A DNA stretch of 64,000 nt from assembly GCF_004363805.1 (NCBI RefSeq), contig NZ_SNZP01000016.1, positions 34,826 through 98,825 on the forward strand, given 5' to 3'. The number at the start of each line of letters is the position of its first letter. Position 1 is the stretch's first letter. Below, piece by piece: positions 16,679 through 26,574 of this stretch. The stretch comes from Paludibacterium purpuratum (GTDB taxonomy: Bacteria; Pseudomonadota; Gammaproteobacteria; Burkholderiales; Chromobacteriaceae). The notes under the pieces were generated by a model, which saw only the letters and a program-made list of their open reading frames with translations, was not told where the DNA came from and made no database searches. Position numbers and translations under genes: made by a program.

Positions 16679-17437
16679 ATGCAATGTTCTTTCAGCGTGG
16701 TCGTGATTACCTACAATGCCGCTGCTCAGCTAGATCAGTGTTTGCAAAGTTGTGCGTTTGCCGATGAAATTGTCGTCGTCGATTCCGGAAGTACCGATGC
16801 CACCGTACAGATCGCCGAAGGACATGGGGCACGCGTGATACAACAGACATGGCTTGGATTCGGGCCACAAAAGCAATTTGCCGTCGAACAGGCGAAACAC
16901 GACTGGGTGTTATGTCTAGATGCGGATGAATGGCTGTCGATAGAATTAACTAAAAATATCAAAGAGATACTTAGTTATCCACAGTTCGATAGCTATCACT
17001 TTCCTCGCTGCAACAAGTTCATGGGGCGCTTTTTACGGCATGGCGAGGGGTATCCGGATTTAAGCCTGAGATTGTTCGATCGTCGCAAGAACCGTTGGTC
17101 GGACGATGTGGTACATGAATATGTGAAGTGCGGCACAGCACCTGGTCGTCTGCAGGGCGATCTGATGCACGAATCGGGTGAGGATATCGCGCTGTACCTG
17201 ACCAAGCAAAACCGCTATACCAGTCTGCAGGCCAGACAGATGTATGAGAAAGGAAAGCGCGTTTCCGTGGCCAAGATGCTGGTCAGCCCATTGATCAGGT
17301 TCATCAAGTTTTACTTGATTCGCCAAGGATGGCGCGACGGTTTGCCTGGATTGGTTCATATTTCCATTGGCTGTATGAATTCTTTTATAAAGTATGCGAA
17401 ACTGCGGGAGTTTTATCGTTTGGAGCAAGCGTCATGA
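16679..17437 (+). CDS. Family 2 glycosyltransferase, WaaE/KdtX-like LPS core enzyme
   Basis: 252-residue GT-A enzyme. The N-terminus SVVVITYNAAAQLDQCLQS, DEIVVVDSGSTD and the metal-binding LCLDADEWLS motif place it in GT2; the later FPRCNKFMGRFLRHG, YPDLSLRLFDR and VHEYV segments are those of the WaaE-type beta-1,4-glucosyltransferases of LPS inner core. The position beside waaC/waaA fits LPS assembly, although the sugar added is unknown. The stop overlaps the epimerase start (ATGA), so the two are coupled. A perfect DnaA box lies inside at 16975-16983. Confidence 0.88.
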   Translation: MQCSFSVVVITYNAAAQLDQCLQSCAFADEIVVVDSGSTDATVQIAEGHGARVIQQTWLGFGPQKQFAVEQAKHDWVLCLDADEWLSIELTKNIKEILSYPQFDSYHFPRCNKFMGRFLRHGEGYPDLSLRLFDRRKNRWSDDVVHEYVKCGTAPGRLQGDLMHESGEDIALYLTKQNRYTSLQARQMYEKGKRVSVAKMLVSPLIRFIKFYLIRQGWRDGLPGLVHISIGCMNSFIKYAKLREFYRLEQAS

Positions 17438-18402
17438 GGGTGTTGGTAACCGGGGCGGCGGGATTCATTGGACGCGCGGTGTGCGAAAAGCTGTTGGACA
17501 TAGGGCAACATGCCGTATTGGCTGTGGATAACCTGAATGACTACTACTCCGTCGATCTGAAGCACGCACGATTGGCCACTTTGCAGGGCCGCGAGGGGTT
17601 CGAATTCCATCAGTTGGACATCGCCGATGCCGCGGCATTGGATAAGCTGTTTAAAACTCAGCCTGTCGACTACGTCATTCATCTGGCTGCCCAAGCCGGA
17701 GTGCGATATTCGCTGAAGAATCCCCATGCCTATGCACAGAGCAACCTGCTCGGCATGACCAATTTATTGGATGTTTGCCACCGCTATTCGATTAAGCATC
17801 TGTTGTTCGCCAGCTCGAGCAGCGTATACGGTAAGAACAGCAAGGTTCCGTTCGCCGAAGACGATCGTACCGACGAACCGGTTAGCTTTTATGCCGCCAC
17901 CAAGAAAGCCGGCGAAGTCATGGCGTACAGCTATGCGCACTTGTATGGGCTGCCGACCACCGTGCTGCGTTTCTTCACGGTCTACGGGCCGTGGGGACGT
18001 CCGGATATGGCGCCTTGGATGTTTACCGAATCAATCATTCAAGGCAAGGGAATTAAAGTATTCAATAATGGCGATTTGCAGCGTGATTTTACCTTCATCG
18101 ACGATATCGTCGAAGGTGTGCTGAATGTCATGCCGCGTGTACCGACCGGATCGGTACCCTATGCCCTGTTCAACATCGGCAACAACAACCCTGTCAAGCT
18201 GATGGATTTTATTCGCTGTGTCGAGGCTGCCTGCGGCAAGGAAGCGATCAAGACCTATCTACCGATGCAGGATGGCGATGTGCCGATTACTTATGCGGAT
18301 ACCACGCGTCTGCACGAACTGACGGGCTTCGCACCATCGACGCCGTTAAGCGAGGGAATTCAGCGTTTTGTCGATTGGTACCGTGGATTTTACTGCGTAT
18401 AA
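17434..18402 (+). CDS. NAD-dependent sugar-nucleotide epimerase (UDP-glucuronate 4-epimerase-like)
   Basis: 322-residue extended short-chain dehydrogenase: NAD-binding GAAGFIG at the N-terminus, VIHLAAQAGVRYS, the catalytic Ser region FASSSSVYG and YxxxK in YAATKKAGE, then FFTVYGPWGRPDMA. The DNLNDYYSVDLKHARL segment is typical of UDP-glucuronate/galacturonate 4-epimerases used for surface polysaccharides. The ATG at 17434 overlaps the upstream stop and gives the normal N-terminus. It presumably supplies a sugar nucleotide for LPS or capsule. A perfect DnaA box (minus orientation) is at 17523-17531. Confidence 0.88.
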   Translation: MRVLVTGAAGFIGRAVCEKLLDIGQHAVLAVDNLNDYYSVDLKHARLATLQGREGFEFHQLDIADAAALDKLFKTQPVDYVIHLAAQAGVRYSLKNPHAYAQSNLLGMTNLLDVCHRYSIKHLLFASSSSVYGKNSKVPFAEDDRTDEPVSFYAATKKAGEVMAYSYAHLYGLPTTVLRFFTVYGPWGRPDMAPWMFTESIIQGKGIKVFNNGDLQRDFTFIDDIVEGVLNVMPRVPTGSVPYALFNIGNNNPVKLMDFIRCVEAACGKEAIKTYLPMQDGDVPITYADTTRLHELTGFAPSTPLSEGIQRFVDWYRGFYCV

Positions 18403-18532
18403 CGATATGCCGATTGCCGGGGCGTAATCGGCGTCAGACGGTGTTGAGCCGTTTTTTGATACCCTGGCCTTGGCAACATTGAAATCGTTGAATACAGCGC
18501 CGTGGTGGATGGGGATTTCACTTTCACGACAT

Positions 18533-18567
18533 AAAAAAACCGCCGTTTTCGCACGGCGGTTTTTTTA
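18533..18567. terminator. Bidirectional terminator between epimerase and CNNM/CBS gene
   Basis: ACCGCCG / CGGCGGT stem with A and T runs of seven on its two sides, so it can act in both directions; it abuts the stop of the minus-strand gene. Confidence 0.85.
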
Positions 18568-19884
18568 GTTATCCTGACAAGCCGGATCGGGTGGTACGGG
18601 ATGTCGGGTGACCATGATCTTGTCGACGCGCGTCTTATCCATGTCGACCACTTCAAAAGCGAAATCCATGCATTCGATGCGATCGGCGACCTGTGGTACG
18701 CGCCCAAGCTGGTACATCATAATGCCGCCGAGCGTATGGATGTTGCCGGTTTCTTCGCCAGGCAGCAGTTCGTCGTGATCGATATCGAAGAATTCCTTGA
18801 AGTCGTCCAGCGTCACAGCCCCATCCATCAGCCAGCTATTTTCGTCGCGTTGGACGATGCTGTCGTCTTCCTGATCCGTGGCCGGTAGATCGCCGACGAT
18901 GGCTTCCAGCACATCGTTCATGGTCACCAGGCCTTCCAGTTCGCCGTATTCGTCGACGACCAGCGCGATGTGCGTGCGGGCCATCTTGAATTGTTCCAGC
19001 AGTTGCATCAACGAAACCGATGCCGGTACGTACAGCGGAGGCGTCAGGTCTGCCGGAAAATCGATTGGGCCGCCGCCGAGCAATTGGTCTAGCATGCGCT
19101 TGGATTCCAAAATGCCGACGATATGTTCCATGCCATTTTTGCAGACCGGGAAACGGGAATACGGACTTTCCTGTAGCAACGCAAAATTATCCGGTTGCGG
19201 GTCTGCCAGATCGACCGAGACGATATCTTTGCGTGGTGTCATGATCGATACCACCTTGCGATCGTCCAGGCGGAAGATGTTTTCCACCAGTTCCTGTTCG
19301 GCGCGGTCGAAAACGCCTTCGTCCGCTCCCTGTTCCATCAAAACGCGGATCTCTTCTTCGGTAATCGACGGTTCGCTGCTCTTCTTGACGCCGATGAGAC
19401 GCAATAAGCCATCGGTACTTGCGCTCAGTACACGTACCAACGGTGCGGTCAATTGAGATAGCACACGCATTGGCCGCGCCAAGGCGCGGGCAACCAGTTC
19501 GGGGTTGTGCATGGCCAACCGTTTTGGAACCAGTTCTCCCAACAGCAAAGACAGCGCCGTGACGAAAAAGATGACTATCGCATCGGCCAAAGGTTTGCTG
19601 AAAGGCGCCAATAGGGGATAAGGCTGTAACCAGCCATGTACGTCGCTGGCGATAGAGGCCTCGGCATACACGCCGGAAGTAATGCTGATGAAGGTGATGC
19701 CGATCTGAATCGTCGACAGGAAACGGGTGGGGTCTTCAACCAGGGCGAGGGCCGATTGCGCTCCCTTATCTCCTTCTTCTGCCCATTGCTGCAAACGTAC
19801 TTTACGAGAAGAAATCAACGCCAGTTCAGACATGGCAAAAATGGCATTGAATAAGATGAGCAACAGCAATATCAGAATGTCCAC
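18565..19884 (-). CDS. CNNM (DUF21)/CBS-domain membrane protein, hemolysin-C/CorB family
   Basis: 439 residues in three parts: an N-terminal CNNM transmembrane domain (first helix MDILILLLLILFNAIFAMSELALI, conserved ALSLLLGELVPKRLAMHNPE), a CBS pair (IMTPRKDIVSVDL and LVVDEYGELEGLVTMNDVLEAIVGDL) and a C-terminal transporter-associated domain (WLMDGAVTLDDFKEFF). Relatives (CorB/MpfA, CorC) take part in magnesium or cobalt transport. The hemolysin label of the family is historical. It is monocistronic. Confidence 0.9.
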   Translation of the reverse strand: MDILILLLLILFNAIFAMSELALISSRKVRLQQWAEEGDKGAQSALALVEDPTRFLSTIQIGITFISITSGVYAEASIASDVHGWLQPYPLLAPFSKPLADAIVIFFVTALSLLLGELVPKRLAMHNPELVARALARPMRVLSQLTAPLVRVLSASTDGLLRLIGVKKSSEPSITEEEIRVLMEQGADEGVFDRAEQELVENIFRLDDRKVVSIMTPRKDIVSVDLADPQPDNFALLQESPYSRFPVCKNGMEHIVGILESKRMLDQLLGGGPIDFPADLTPPLYVPASVSLMQLLEQFKMARTHIALVVDEYGELEGLVTMNDVLEAIVGDLPATDQEDDSIVQRDENSWLMDGAVTLDDFKEFFDIDHDELLPGEETGNIHTLGGIMMYQLGRVPQVADRIECMDFAFEVVDMDKTRVDKIMVTRHPVPPDPACQDN

Positions 19885-19984
19885 GGCCCTTGGGTATTTT
19901 GTTCAGGAAGCCCTAGGATAGGGCATGGGCGTTTCCGATGGAAGTAATAGATCGCACAGGGTGAAAATATCCACCCTGTCCGGT

Positions 19985-20695
19985 TTATACCAAGGAATCC
20001 AAATTCCATTGCAAAGGTGCGGCGCCATGCTGTCGCAACCAATCGTTGGCTTTGGAAAAATGTCCGCATTGCATGAACCCGCGGCTGGCTGACAACGGGG
20101 AGGGGTGTACAGCCTCCAGTACCAGGTGTCGTCGTTGGTCGATCTTGTCCGCATTGCTACGCGCCCAATTACCCCAAAGCATGAAAACGCAGCCGGGGTT
20201 CTGAGCATTGACAGTATTGATCAGCGCATTGCTGACAGTCTGCCAACCCAATCGGCCATGGCTGCCGGCCTTGTCGGCTTCAACCGTCATCACACTATTG
20301 AGCAATAACACGCCTTGCTTTGCCCAAGGGGTTAAATCGCCATGCGCCGGCAGTGTGAAACCGGTATCGCGTGCCAACTCTTTATAGATATTGCGTAGCG
20401 AGGGCGGGATGCGCACGCTGTCGGGAACGGAAAACGATAAGCCCATGGCTTCACCGGTGCCGTGGTAGGGATCCTGACCAAGAATCACAACGCGAACCTG
20501 TTCGGGCGCACAGAATTCTAGTGCACGAAAAATTGCCTGGCGGGGAGGGTATATCTCGGTGCCGCATGATTGTAATTCGCTCAACTGGCGATCGAGCTCT
20601 AGCAATGCCGCGCGGACGTTTTCTTGATTCAGAGTCGGTAGCCAGCCGGGATGGACGGACTGCAGGGCATCGGCGAGAAACGAGTATGAGGACAT
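19985..20695 (-). CDS. ung: Uracil-DNA glycosylase, family 1
   Basis: Removes uracil from DNA as the first step of base excision repair. The 236 residues contain the catalytic water-activating motif GQDPYHG, the uracil-pocket region GVLLLNSVMTVE, FMLWGNWA and the DNA-intercalation loop HPSPLSASRGF. The ATG at 20695 gives the family start (MSSYSFLADAL); the open frame upstream has no similarity. Confidence 0.97.
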   Translation of the reverse strand: MSSYSFLADALQSVHPGWLPTLNQENVRAALLELDRQLSELQSCGTEIYPPRQAIFRALEFCAPEQVRVVILGQDPYHGTGEAMGLSFSVPDSVRIPPSLRNIYKELARDTGFTLPAHGDLTPWAKQGVLLLNSVMTVEADKAGSHGRLGWQTVSNALINTVNAQNPGCVFMLWGNWARSNADKIDQRRHLVLEAVHPSPLSASRGFMQCGHFSKANDWLRQHGAAPLQWNLDSLV

Positions 20696-20720
20696 GAAGT
20701 GGTATCGGTGAAATGACGTG

Positions 20721-20746
20721 AAAATCCCCTGCCGGTAGGCAGGGGA
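20721..20746 (-). terminator. Terminator after pcm-rhodanese operon
   Basis: TCCCCTGCC / GGCAGGGGA perfect stem, loop GGTA, followed on the minus strand by a T run (AAAA at 20721 on the plus strand). Confidence 0.8.
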
Positions 20747-20756
20747 ACGATCGCAA

Positions 20757-21080
20757 TCAATAACGCGGTAGAGAGGGATCGACTGTGGCCGACCAGGCAT
20801 CGATCCCGCCATTCAGACTGACGACCTTATCGAAGCCTGCTTGACGCAGGAAATGGCAGACTTGCAGACTCCGCACGCCATGATGGCAGATAGCGACAAT
20901 AAGCTGGTCGTCCGGTAATTCGTTGTGGCGTATCGGGATCAAGTTCATCGGCAGATGCACTGACCCTTCAATATGCACAATGTTCCATTCCCATGCTTCG
21001 CGGACATCCAGCAATAGCGGCGCGGTGGCGGGGTCGGCAAGGAGCGCGGACAGTTCGCGTGTGGAGATTTCCGGGTTCAT
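20757..21080 (-). CDS. Single-domain rhodanese-like sulfurtransferase
   Basis: 107 residues forming one rhodanese domain: LLLDVREAWEWNIVHIEGSVHLPMNLIP, the active-site loop CHHGVRS with the catalytic Cys, and the closing LNGGIDAWS. Such GlpE-like proteins move sulfane sulfur; the acceptor is unknown. The ATG overlaps the stop of pcm (ATGA), so expression is coupled. The pcm-rhodanese pairing recurs in betaproteobacteria, sometimes near TolC-type export genes, which are not present here. Confidence 0.93.
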   Translation of the reverse strand: MNPEISTRELSALLADPATAPLLLDVREAWEWNIVHIEGSVHLPMNLIPIRHNELPDDQLIVAICHHGVRSLQVCHFLRQAGFDKVVSLNGGIDAWSATVDPSLPRY

Positions 21081-21739
21081 CAGAACACGAACCGTTCCGG
21101 TTGCAGTGCTTCGCTGCCTGCAAGGCGCGGAATCACCGTTTCGTATAATTTGGTTTCCGTGAAGTTCGCTTCGCTTTCACGTCGGATCAGGCAGACCGTC
21201 ATCACCGGTTCATCACCGACAGTGACAATCATGCGACCCCCGATCGCTAATTGTTGTTTGAGCGTTTCCGGTACGACGGGGACCGACCCGCCGACAAAGA
21301 TCGCATTGAACGGTGCCTGCTTTTCCAGCCCCTCAAGCCCATTTCCTTCTATCAGCTGGACATTGTCCAAACCTGCTTGATGCAAGCGAGCGGCAGCCGA
21401 CGCCAGCATGGCGGCATCGCATTCCATGCTAAAAACTTTTTCCGTCAATTTAGCCAGCAGTGCTGTGACGTAGCCGCTGCCGGTGCCGATTTCGAGCACC
21501 TTGTCGCTGGGTTGGAGTACCAAATCCTGCACCATGCGGGCTTCTTGCTTTGGCTGCAGCATGCGGCTGCCGTTGGGGAGAGGCAATTCGACATCGGTGA
21601 ACGACAAGGCGCGTTGTTCTTCTCCGACAAAATCCTCACGTTTCACGTGAAACAGCAAATCGAGAATAGTTGGATCGAGAACATCCCAAGGACGAATCTG
21701 TTGCTCAACCATGTTGAATCGCGCTTGTTCGAAATCCAT
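21080..21739 (-). CDS. pcm: Protein-L-isoaspartate O-methyltransferase
   Basis: Methylates abnormal isoaspartyl residues so that they can be repaired. About 219 residues, with MVEQQIRPWDV near the N-terminus, the SAM-binding VLEIGTGSGYVTALLA, SMECDA and NAIFVGGSVPVVP. The ATG at 21739 has GGGG eight bases upstream; a GTG nine bases earlier (21748) is the alternative. A perfect parS core (21640-21653) lies inside the coding sequence, read through as ordinary codons. First gene of a two-gene operon. Confidence 0.93.
   Translation of the reverse strand: MDFEQARFNMVEQQIRPWDVLDPTILDLLFHVKREDFVGEEQRALSFTDVELPLPNGSRMLQPKQEARMVQDLVLQPSDKVLEIGTGSGYVTALLAKLTEKVFSMECDAAMLASAAARLHQAGLDNVQLIEGNGLEGLEKQAPFNAIFVGGSVPVVPETLKQQLAIGGRMIVTVGDEPVMTVCLIRRESEANFTETKLYETVIPRLAGSEALQPERFVF
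21640..21653. promoter_or_regulatory. parS site within pcm
   Basis: Perfect GTTTCACGTGAAAC core of the ParB-binding centromere consensus, with C before and A after it. It falls inside codons of pcm. Confidence 0.75.
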
Positions 21740-21801
21740 GCAGAACACCCCAAGGAATTATGACAATAACTTGCGATTATCCCATATTTGCCTTACCTTC
21801 A

Positions 21802-21911
21802 CAGCATCGCTAGGGGTCCCGCTACCCGTTTTCGTATTCCGACAACAGTAGTGGGTGAGAAATACCCTTCGAACCTGATCCGGTTAATTCCGGCGTAGGG
21901 AAGCGGTGCTG
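21802..21911 (+). ncRNA. TPP riboswitch (THI element) controlling thiC
   Basis: Aptamer closed by P1 pairing of CAGCATCGCT (21802-21811) with AGCGGTGCTG (21902-21911). Between them lie the diagnostic THI segments AGGGGTCCC, GTGAGAAATACCCTTCGAAC, CTGATCCGGTTAATTCCGG and CGTAGGGAA. Binding of thiamine pyrophosphate would lower thiC expression. A downstream 8-bp hairpin (TCATGCCC at 21924-21931 with GGGCATGA at 21954-21961) covers part of the ribosome site and the start codons, so control is likely at translation. Confidence 0.95.
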
Positions 21912-21951
21912 CTCTGTAGCATTTCATGCCCCGCGCCGTTTCATCGCCTAG

Positions 21952-23865
<1,914 letters not shown>

Positions 23866-23888
23866 AACTTTTTTTCAGGAGAGAACTG

Positions 23889-24497
23889 ATGAAATTGTAT
23901 TACTCACCGGGTGCTTGTTCGCTTTCTCCGCATATCGTGTTGGCGGAATTGGGTTTGCCGTGCGAAGTGGAACAAGTCGATATCCGTTCGGTTCCGCATA
24001 TGACTGAAACCGGCAAGTTATTTAGCGACATCAACCCCAAGGGCAGTGTTCCGGCCTTGGTGCTGGATAACGGGGAATTGCTGACAGAAGGTGCGGTGAT
24101 CGTGCAGTACCTCGCCGACCTGGTACCGGCGAAGAAGTTGGTGCCGGTAGTTGGCTCGATGGATCGTTATCGTTTGCAGGAATGGTTGAATTACATTGCC
24201 AGCGAGATCCACAAGGGGTTCGGCTTGTTGTTCATGCCAGGCATCACTGACGACGTGCGTCATCTGGTGATGGAGCGCGTAACCAAACGGATGGAATTTT
24301 TGTCTTCCCATCTGAAGAACAAAGCTTACTTAATGGGCGATTTTACGGTAGCCGATGCCTATCTGTTCACTTGTCTGAATTGGTGCCAATTCCTAAAGGT
24401 GTCGCTGGAACCATGGCCCGCGCTGCCTGCATATCTTAAGCGTGTCGCCGATCGTCCGGCCGTTCAGCAAGTTCTCAAGGCTGAAGGTCTGGTTTAA
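23889..24497 (+). CDS. Glutathione S-transferase, beta-class type
   Basis: 202 residues with a thioredoxin-like N-terminal domain MKLYYSPGACSLSPHIVL, in which Cys10 matches the catalytic cysteine of bacterial beta-class enzymes, the cis-Pro region GSVPALVL followed by LLTEGAVIVQYLAD, and an all-helical C-terminal domain with FTVADAYLF. It conjugates or transfers glutathione; the substrate is unknown. An AGGAGAG ribosome site lies 24 bases after thiC, so some read-through from thiC is possible. Confidence 0.92.
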   Translation: MKLYYSPGACSLSPHIVLAELGLPCEVEQVDIRSVPHMTETGKLFSDINPKGSVPALVLDNGELLTEGAVIVQYLADLVPAKKLVPVVGSMDRYRLQEWLNYIASEIHKGFGLLFMPGITDDVRHLVMERVTKRMEFLSSHLKNKAYLMGDFTVADAYLFTCLNWCQFLKVSLEPWPALPAYLKRVADRPAVQQVLKAEGLV

Positions 24498-24536
24498 ATC
24501 TCCCCATACCCCGTGGCGCTTGTCAGCGTCATGGGG

Positions 24537-24552
24537 TGTTTCACGTGAAACA
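24537..24552. promoter_or_regulatory. Canonical parS site immediately before the MazG-like gene
   Basis: TGTTTCACGTGAAACA, a complete 16-base match to the parS consensus TGTTNCACGTGAAACA. It ends three bases before the ATG of the MazG-like gene, in the position where a ribosome site would be expected. Confidence 0.85.
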
Positions 24553-24555
24553 GCG

Positions 24556-24891
24556 ATGAATCAAAAGCTTCTGATCGATACGGCCGAATTAGCCTCGGCA
24601 CTGCAGCATTTCGCCGACGAGCGCGACTGGCAGCAGTTCCACACAGCGCGCAATTTGATGTTGGCACTGACTGGCGAAGTGGGCGAGCTGGCTGAAATAT
24701 TCCAGTGGCAAACCGATGCACAAGTTTTGACCATGCGGCAGGATGACCCGGCGCGCTATCAACATTTGCAGGAAGAAGTGGCGGATGTGCTGCTGTATCT
24801 GGTGCGGTTGGCTAGCGTAATGGAAATCGATATCAATAGGGCGGTGTCGGACAAGATAGCGAAGAATGCCATCAAGTATCCCGCTACATGA
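24556..24891 (+). CDS. MazG-like nucleotide pyrophosphohydrolase (dCTPase type)
   Basis: 111-residue all-helical protein with the MazG/dUTPase-superfamily metal motif: FHTARNLMLALTGEVGELAEIFQW (E-x2-E) and later EEVADVLLYLVRLA (E-x2-D). Members hydrolyse nucleoside triphosphates such as dCTP or modified nucleotides to clean the pool. The ATG at 24556 gives the family N-terminus, but no ribosome site is visible because a parS site occupies the region. Its end overlaps the convergent HD-GYP gene by eight bases. Confidence 0.88.
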   Translation: MNQKLLIDTAELASALQHFADERDWQQFHTARNLMLALTGEVGELAEIFQWQTDAQVLTMRQDDPARYQHLQEEVADVLLYLVRLASVMEIDINRAVSDKIAKNAIKYPAT

Positions 24892-26101
24892 ATTTGAGCG
24901 GGTCGATGTGCAGTTTCTCCGGCGATTCATGGCGCACGATTTTGTCGGCCCCCCCATGCCCCATGCTGCGCGATAGATCGACGATTTCCGGCGGAATGTA
25001 CGAGTTACTCTTCAAGCTAAAGAAGACCTTGATCTTTGGGGAGATCAGGTTCTTTTCGTTTTGCTCGACGACGACACCCAGACGGCCGCTTTCCAATCTC
25101 ACCAAGGTACCGACCGGATAAATGCCGATGGTGCGCATGAAGGACTGCACCAACTCCGGGTTGAAGTGGAATTTCGACCATTCGTAGATCTTGCGCAGGG
25201 CATCGGTCGGCGGCATCCCTTTGTGATAGCAGCGATCCGAGGTCAAAGCGTCGTAGACGTCGACGATTGCCGCCATTTGGCCCAATTGCGAAATCTCGTG
25301 ACCTTTCAGTCCTTCCGGGTAGCCACTGCCGTCATGACGTTCATGATGCTGCGCGGCGACGTCGATCGATGTCTGCGAAATACCCTTGGCCCGGGAAAGA
25401 ATGGCTTTGCTTTCGACAACGTGGCATTTGATGATGGAGAACTCGCGCTCGGTCAAGCGATCCGGTTTGTTGAGAATCTCATCGGGGATCTTCATTTTGC
25501 CGATGTCGTGCAACATCCCGCCGATACCGGCCTGGTGAATCACTTCTTGATCCATGTGCATGGCATTGCAGAAGGTCACCATCAAGGCGCCGACGCTGAC
25601 CGAATGCTGGAATGTATAGTTGTCCTTGTCCTTGATGCGGCACAAGGCGAGCAGGGCGCCATTATTGCGTAAGATGGATGTGGTCATGCGCTCGACGGAG
25701 GGGGTGACGAGTTCCAGATCAACCTGCTTGCCCAGTCGAACGTCGTGCAGCATACCGTGGATGATCTGGTTGGCCTCATTGTGCACCATTTGCGCGCGGC
25801 CGAATTCCTCATGCGCAGAGACGTGCTTGTCGACAGCCGGCGCTTTTCTTGCGCCGATTTCGCGCATCTCGTTTTCCAATTGAGCTTTCACTTCTTGCAT
25901 TGTCGGCGCGTGCACGACATCCAGACCCTTGTCGGTATCGATATAGATTTCATGAATGCCGGATTCGGCGATCTTGCGGATTTCGGCCTCGTTGGAGACA
26001 ACAAAGCGGTTGCGTAGGAAAGGATGGGACATCCAATCGCAATTGAGGTCATGGATGAACATTCCGACTTTTAGCTCGGAAATATTGATACATTTAATCA
26101 T
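24884..26101 (-). CDS. HD-GYP domain cyclic-di-GMP phosphodiesterase with DUF3391
   Basis: 405 residues: an N-terminal DUF3391-type region (INISELKVGMFIHDLNCDWMSHPFLRNRF) and a full HD-GYP domain with the HD metal pair in MLHDIGKMKIP, the HHERHDGSGYPEGLKG signature, and MAAIVDVYDALTSDRCYH. All metal ligands typical of active enzymes are visible. It would hydrolyse c-di-GMP and so influence motility and biofilm. No receiver or sensor domain is fused, so the input signal is unknown. Divergent from the YkgJ gene. Confidence 0.94.
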   Translation of the reverse strand: MIKCINISELKVGMFIHDLNCDWMSHPFLRNRFVVSNEAEIRKIAESGIHEIYIDTDKGLDVVHAPTMQEVKAQLENEMREIGARKAPAVDKHVSAHEEFGRAQMVHNEANQIIHGMLHDVRLGKQVDLELVTPSVERMTTSILRNNGALLALCRIKDKDNYTFQHSVSVGALMVTFCNAMHMDQEVIHQAGIGGMLHDIGKMKIPDEILNKPDRLTEREFSIIKCHVVESKAILSRAKGISQTSIDVAAQHHERHDGSGYPEGLKGHEISQLGQMAAIVDVYDALTSDRCYHKGMPPTDALRKIYEWSKFHFNPELVQSFMRTIGIYPVGTLVRLESGRLGVVVEQNEKNLISPKIKVFFSLKSNSYIPPEIVDLSRSMGHGGADKIVRHESPEKLHIDPLKFM

Positions 26102-26190
26102 TGTGATTGTACAGTGTCTGAAGGCCTCGCTTACATCTTAGCGGTAACGCCGGTTCAGTGTGTAGTTTAGTTTGAAATTGGTATATCTCA

Positions 26191-26460
26191 ATGAATGAAG
26201 CGTTAGTAACCGTTTGCAGACAAGGATGTGGAGCCTGTTGCATTGCCCCATCGATTTCGTCTGCAATTCCCGGTATGCCAGACGGCAAGCCTGCCGGTGT
26301 GCCTTGTCTCCAGCTAACTCGGGATTTCGGCTGTAAATTGTTCGAGTCGCCGCTCAGGCCGGCTGTTTGTGCCAGTCTGCGCCCTACAGTGGAAATGTGC
26401 GGGCGAGACCGTGCAGGTGCCATGCTTTGGTTGACGGAACTGGAAAAGCAAACACAGTGA
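26191..26460 (+). CDS. YkgJ-type cysteine cluster protein
   Basis: 89 residues with eight cysteines, including CRQGCGACC at the N-terminus, then [27 protein letters not shown], the pattern of the UPF0153/CxxCxxCC family thought to bind zinc or iron. Function is unknown. The GGKPAGVPC and SPLRPAVC stretches are those of the betaproteobacterial members. It stands alone with no clear ribosome site. Confidence 0.85.
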   Translation: MNEALVTVCRQGCGACCIAPSISSAIPGMPDGKPAGVPCLQLTRDFGCKLFESPLRPAVCASLRPTVEMCGRDRAGAMLWLTELEKQTQ

Positions 26461-26574
26461 GCAGAGGAACGGCGTATAGGCCAGTAGGGAGGAGCGATAG
26501 AAAATTAAAGTGGCATTAGCAAGCTGGAGCGCATATTTTTCTAATAACACTAGCGAATAAAAAGTGGAGAAGCG

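Noticed and set aside
18408..18470. Weak hairpins after the epimerase gene (CCGATT/AATCGG and ACGG/CCGT)
   Set aside because: Stems of only 4-6 bp; the strong terminator at 18533 explains the end.
19956..19979. ACAGGGTG / CACCCTGT hairpin after ung
   Set aside because: Short stem with no T run; probably no real terminator.
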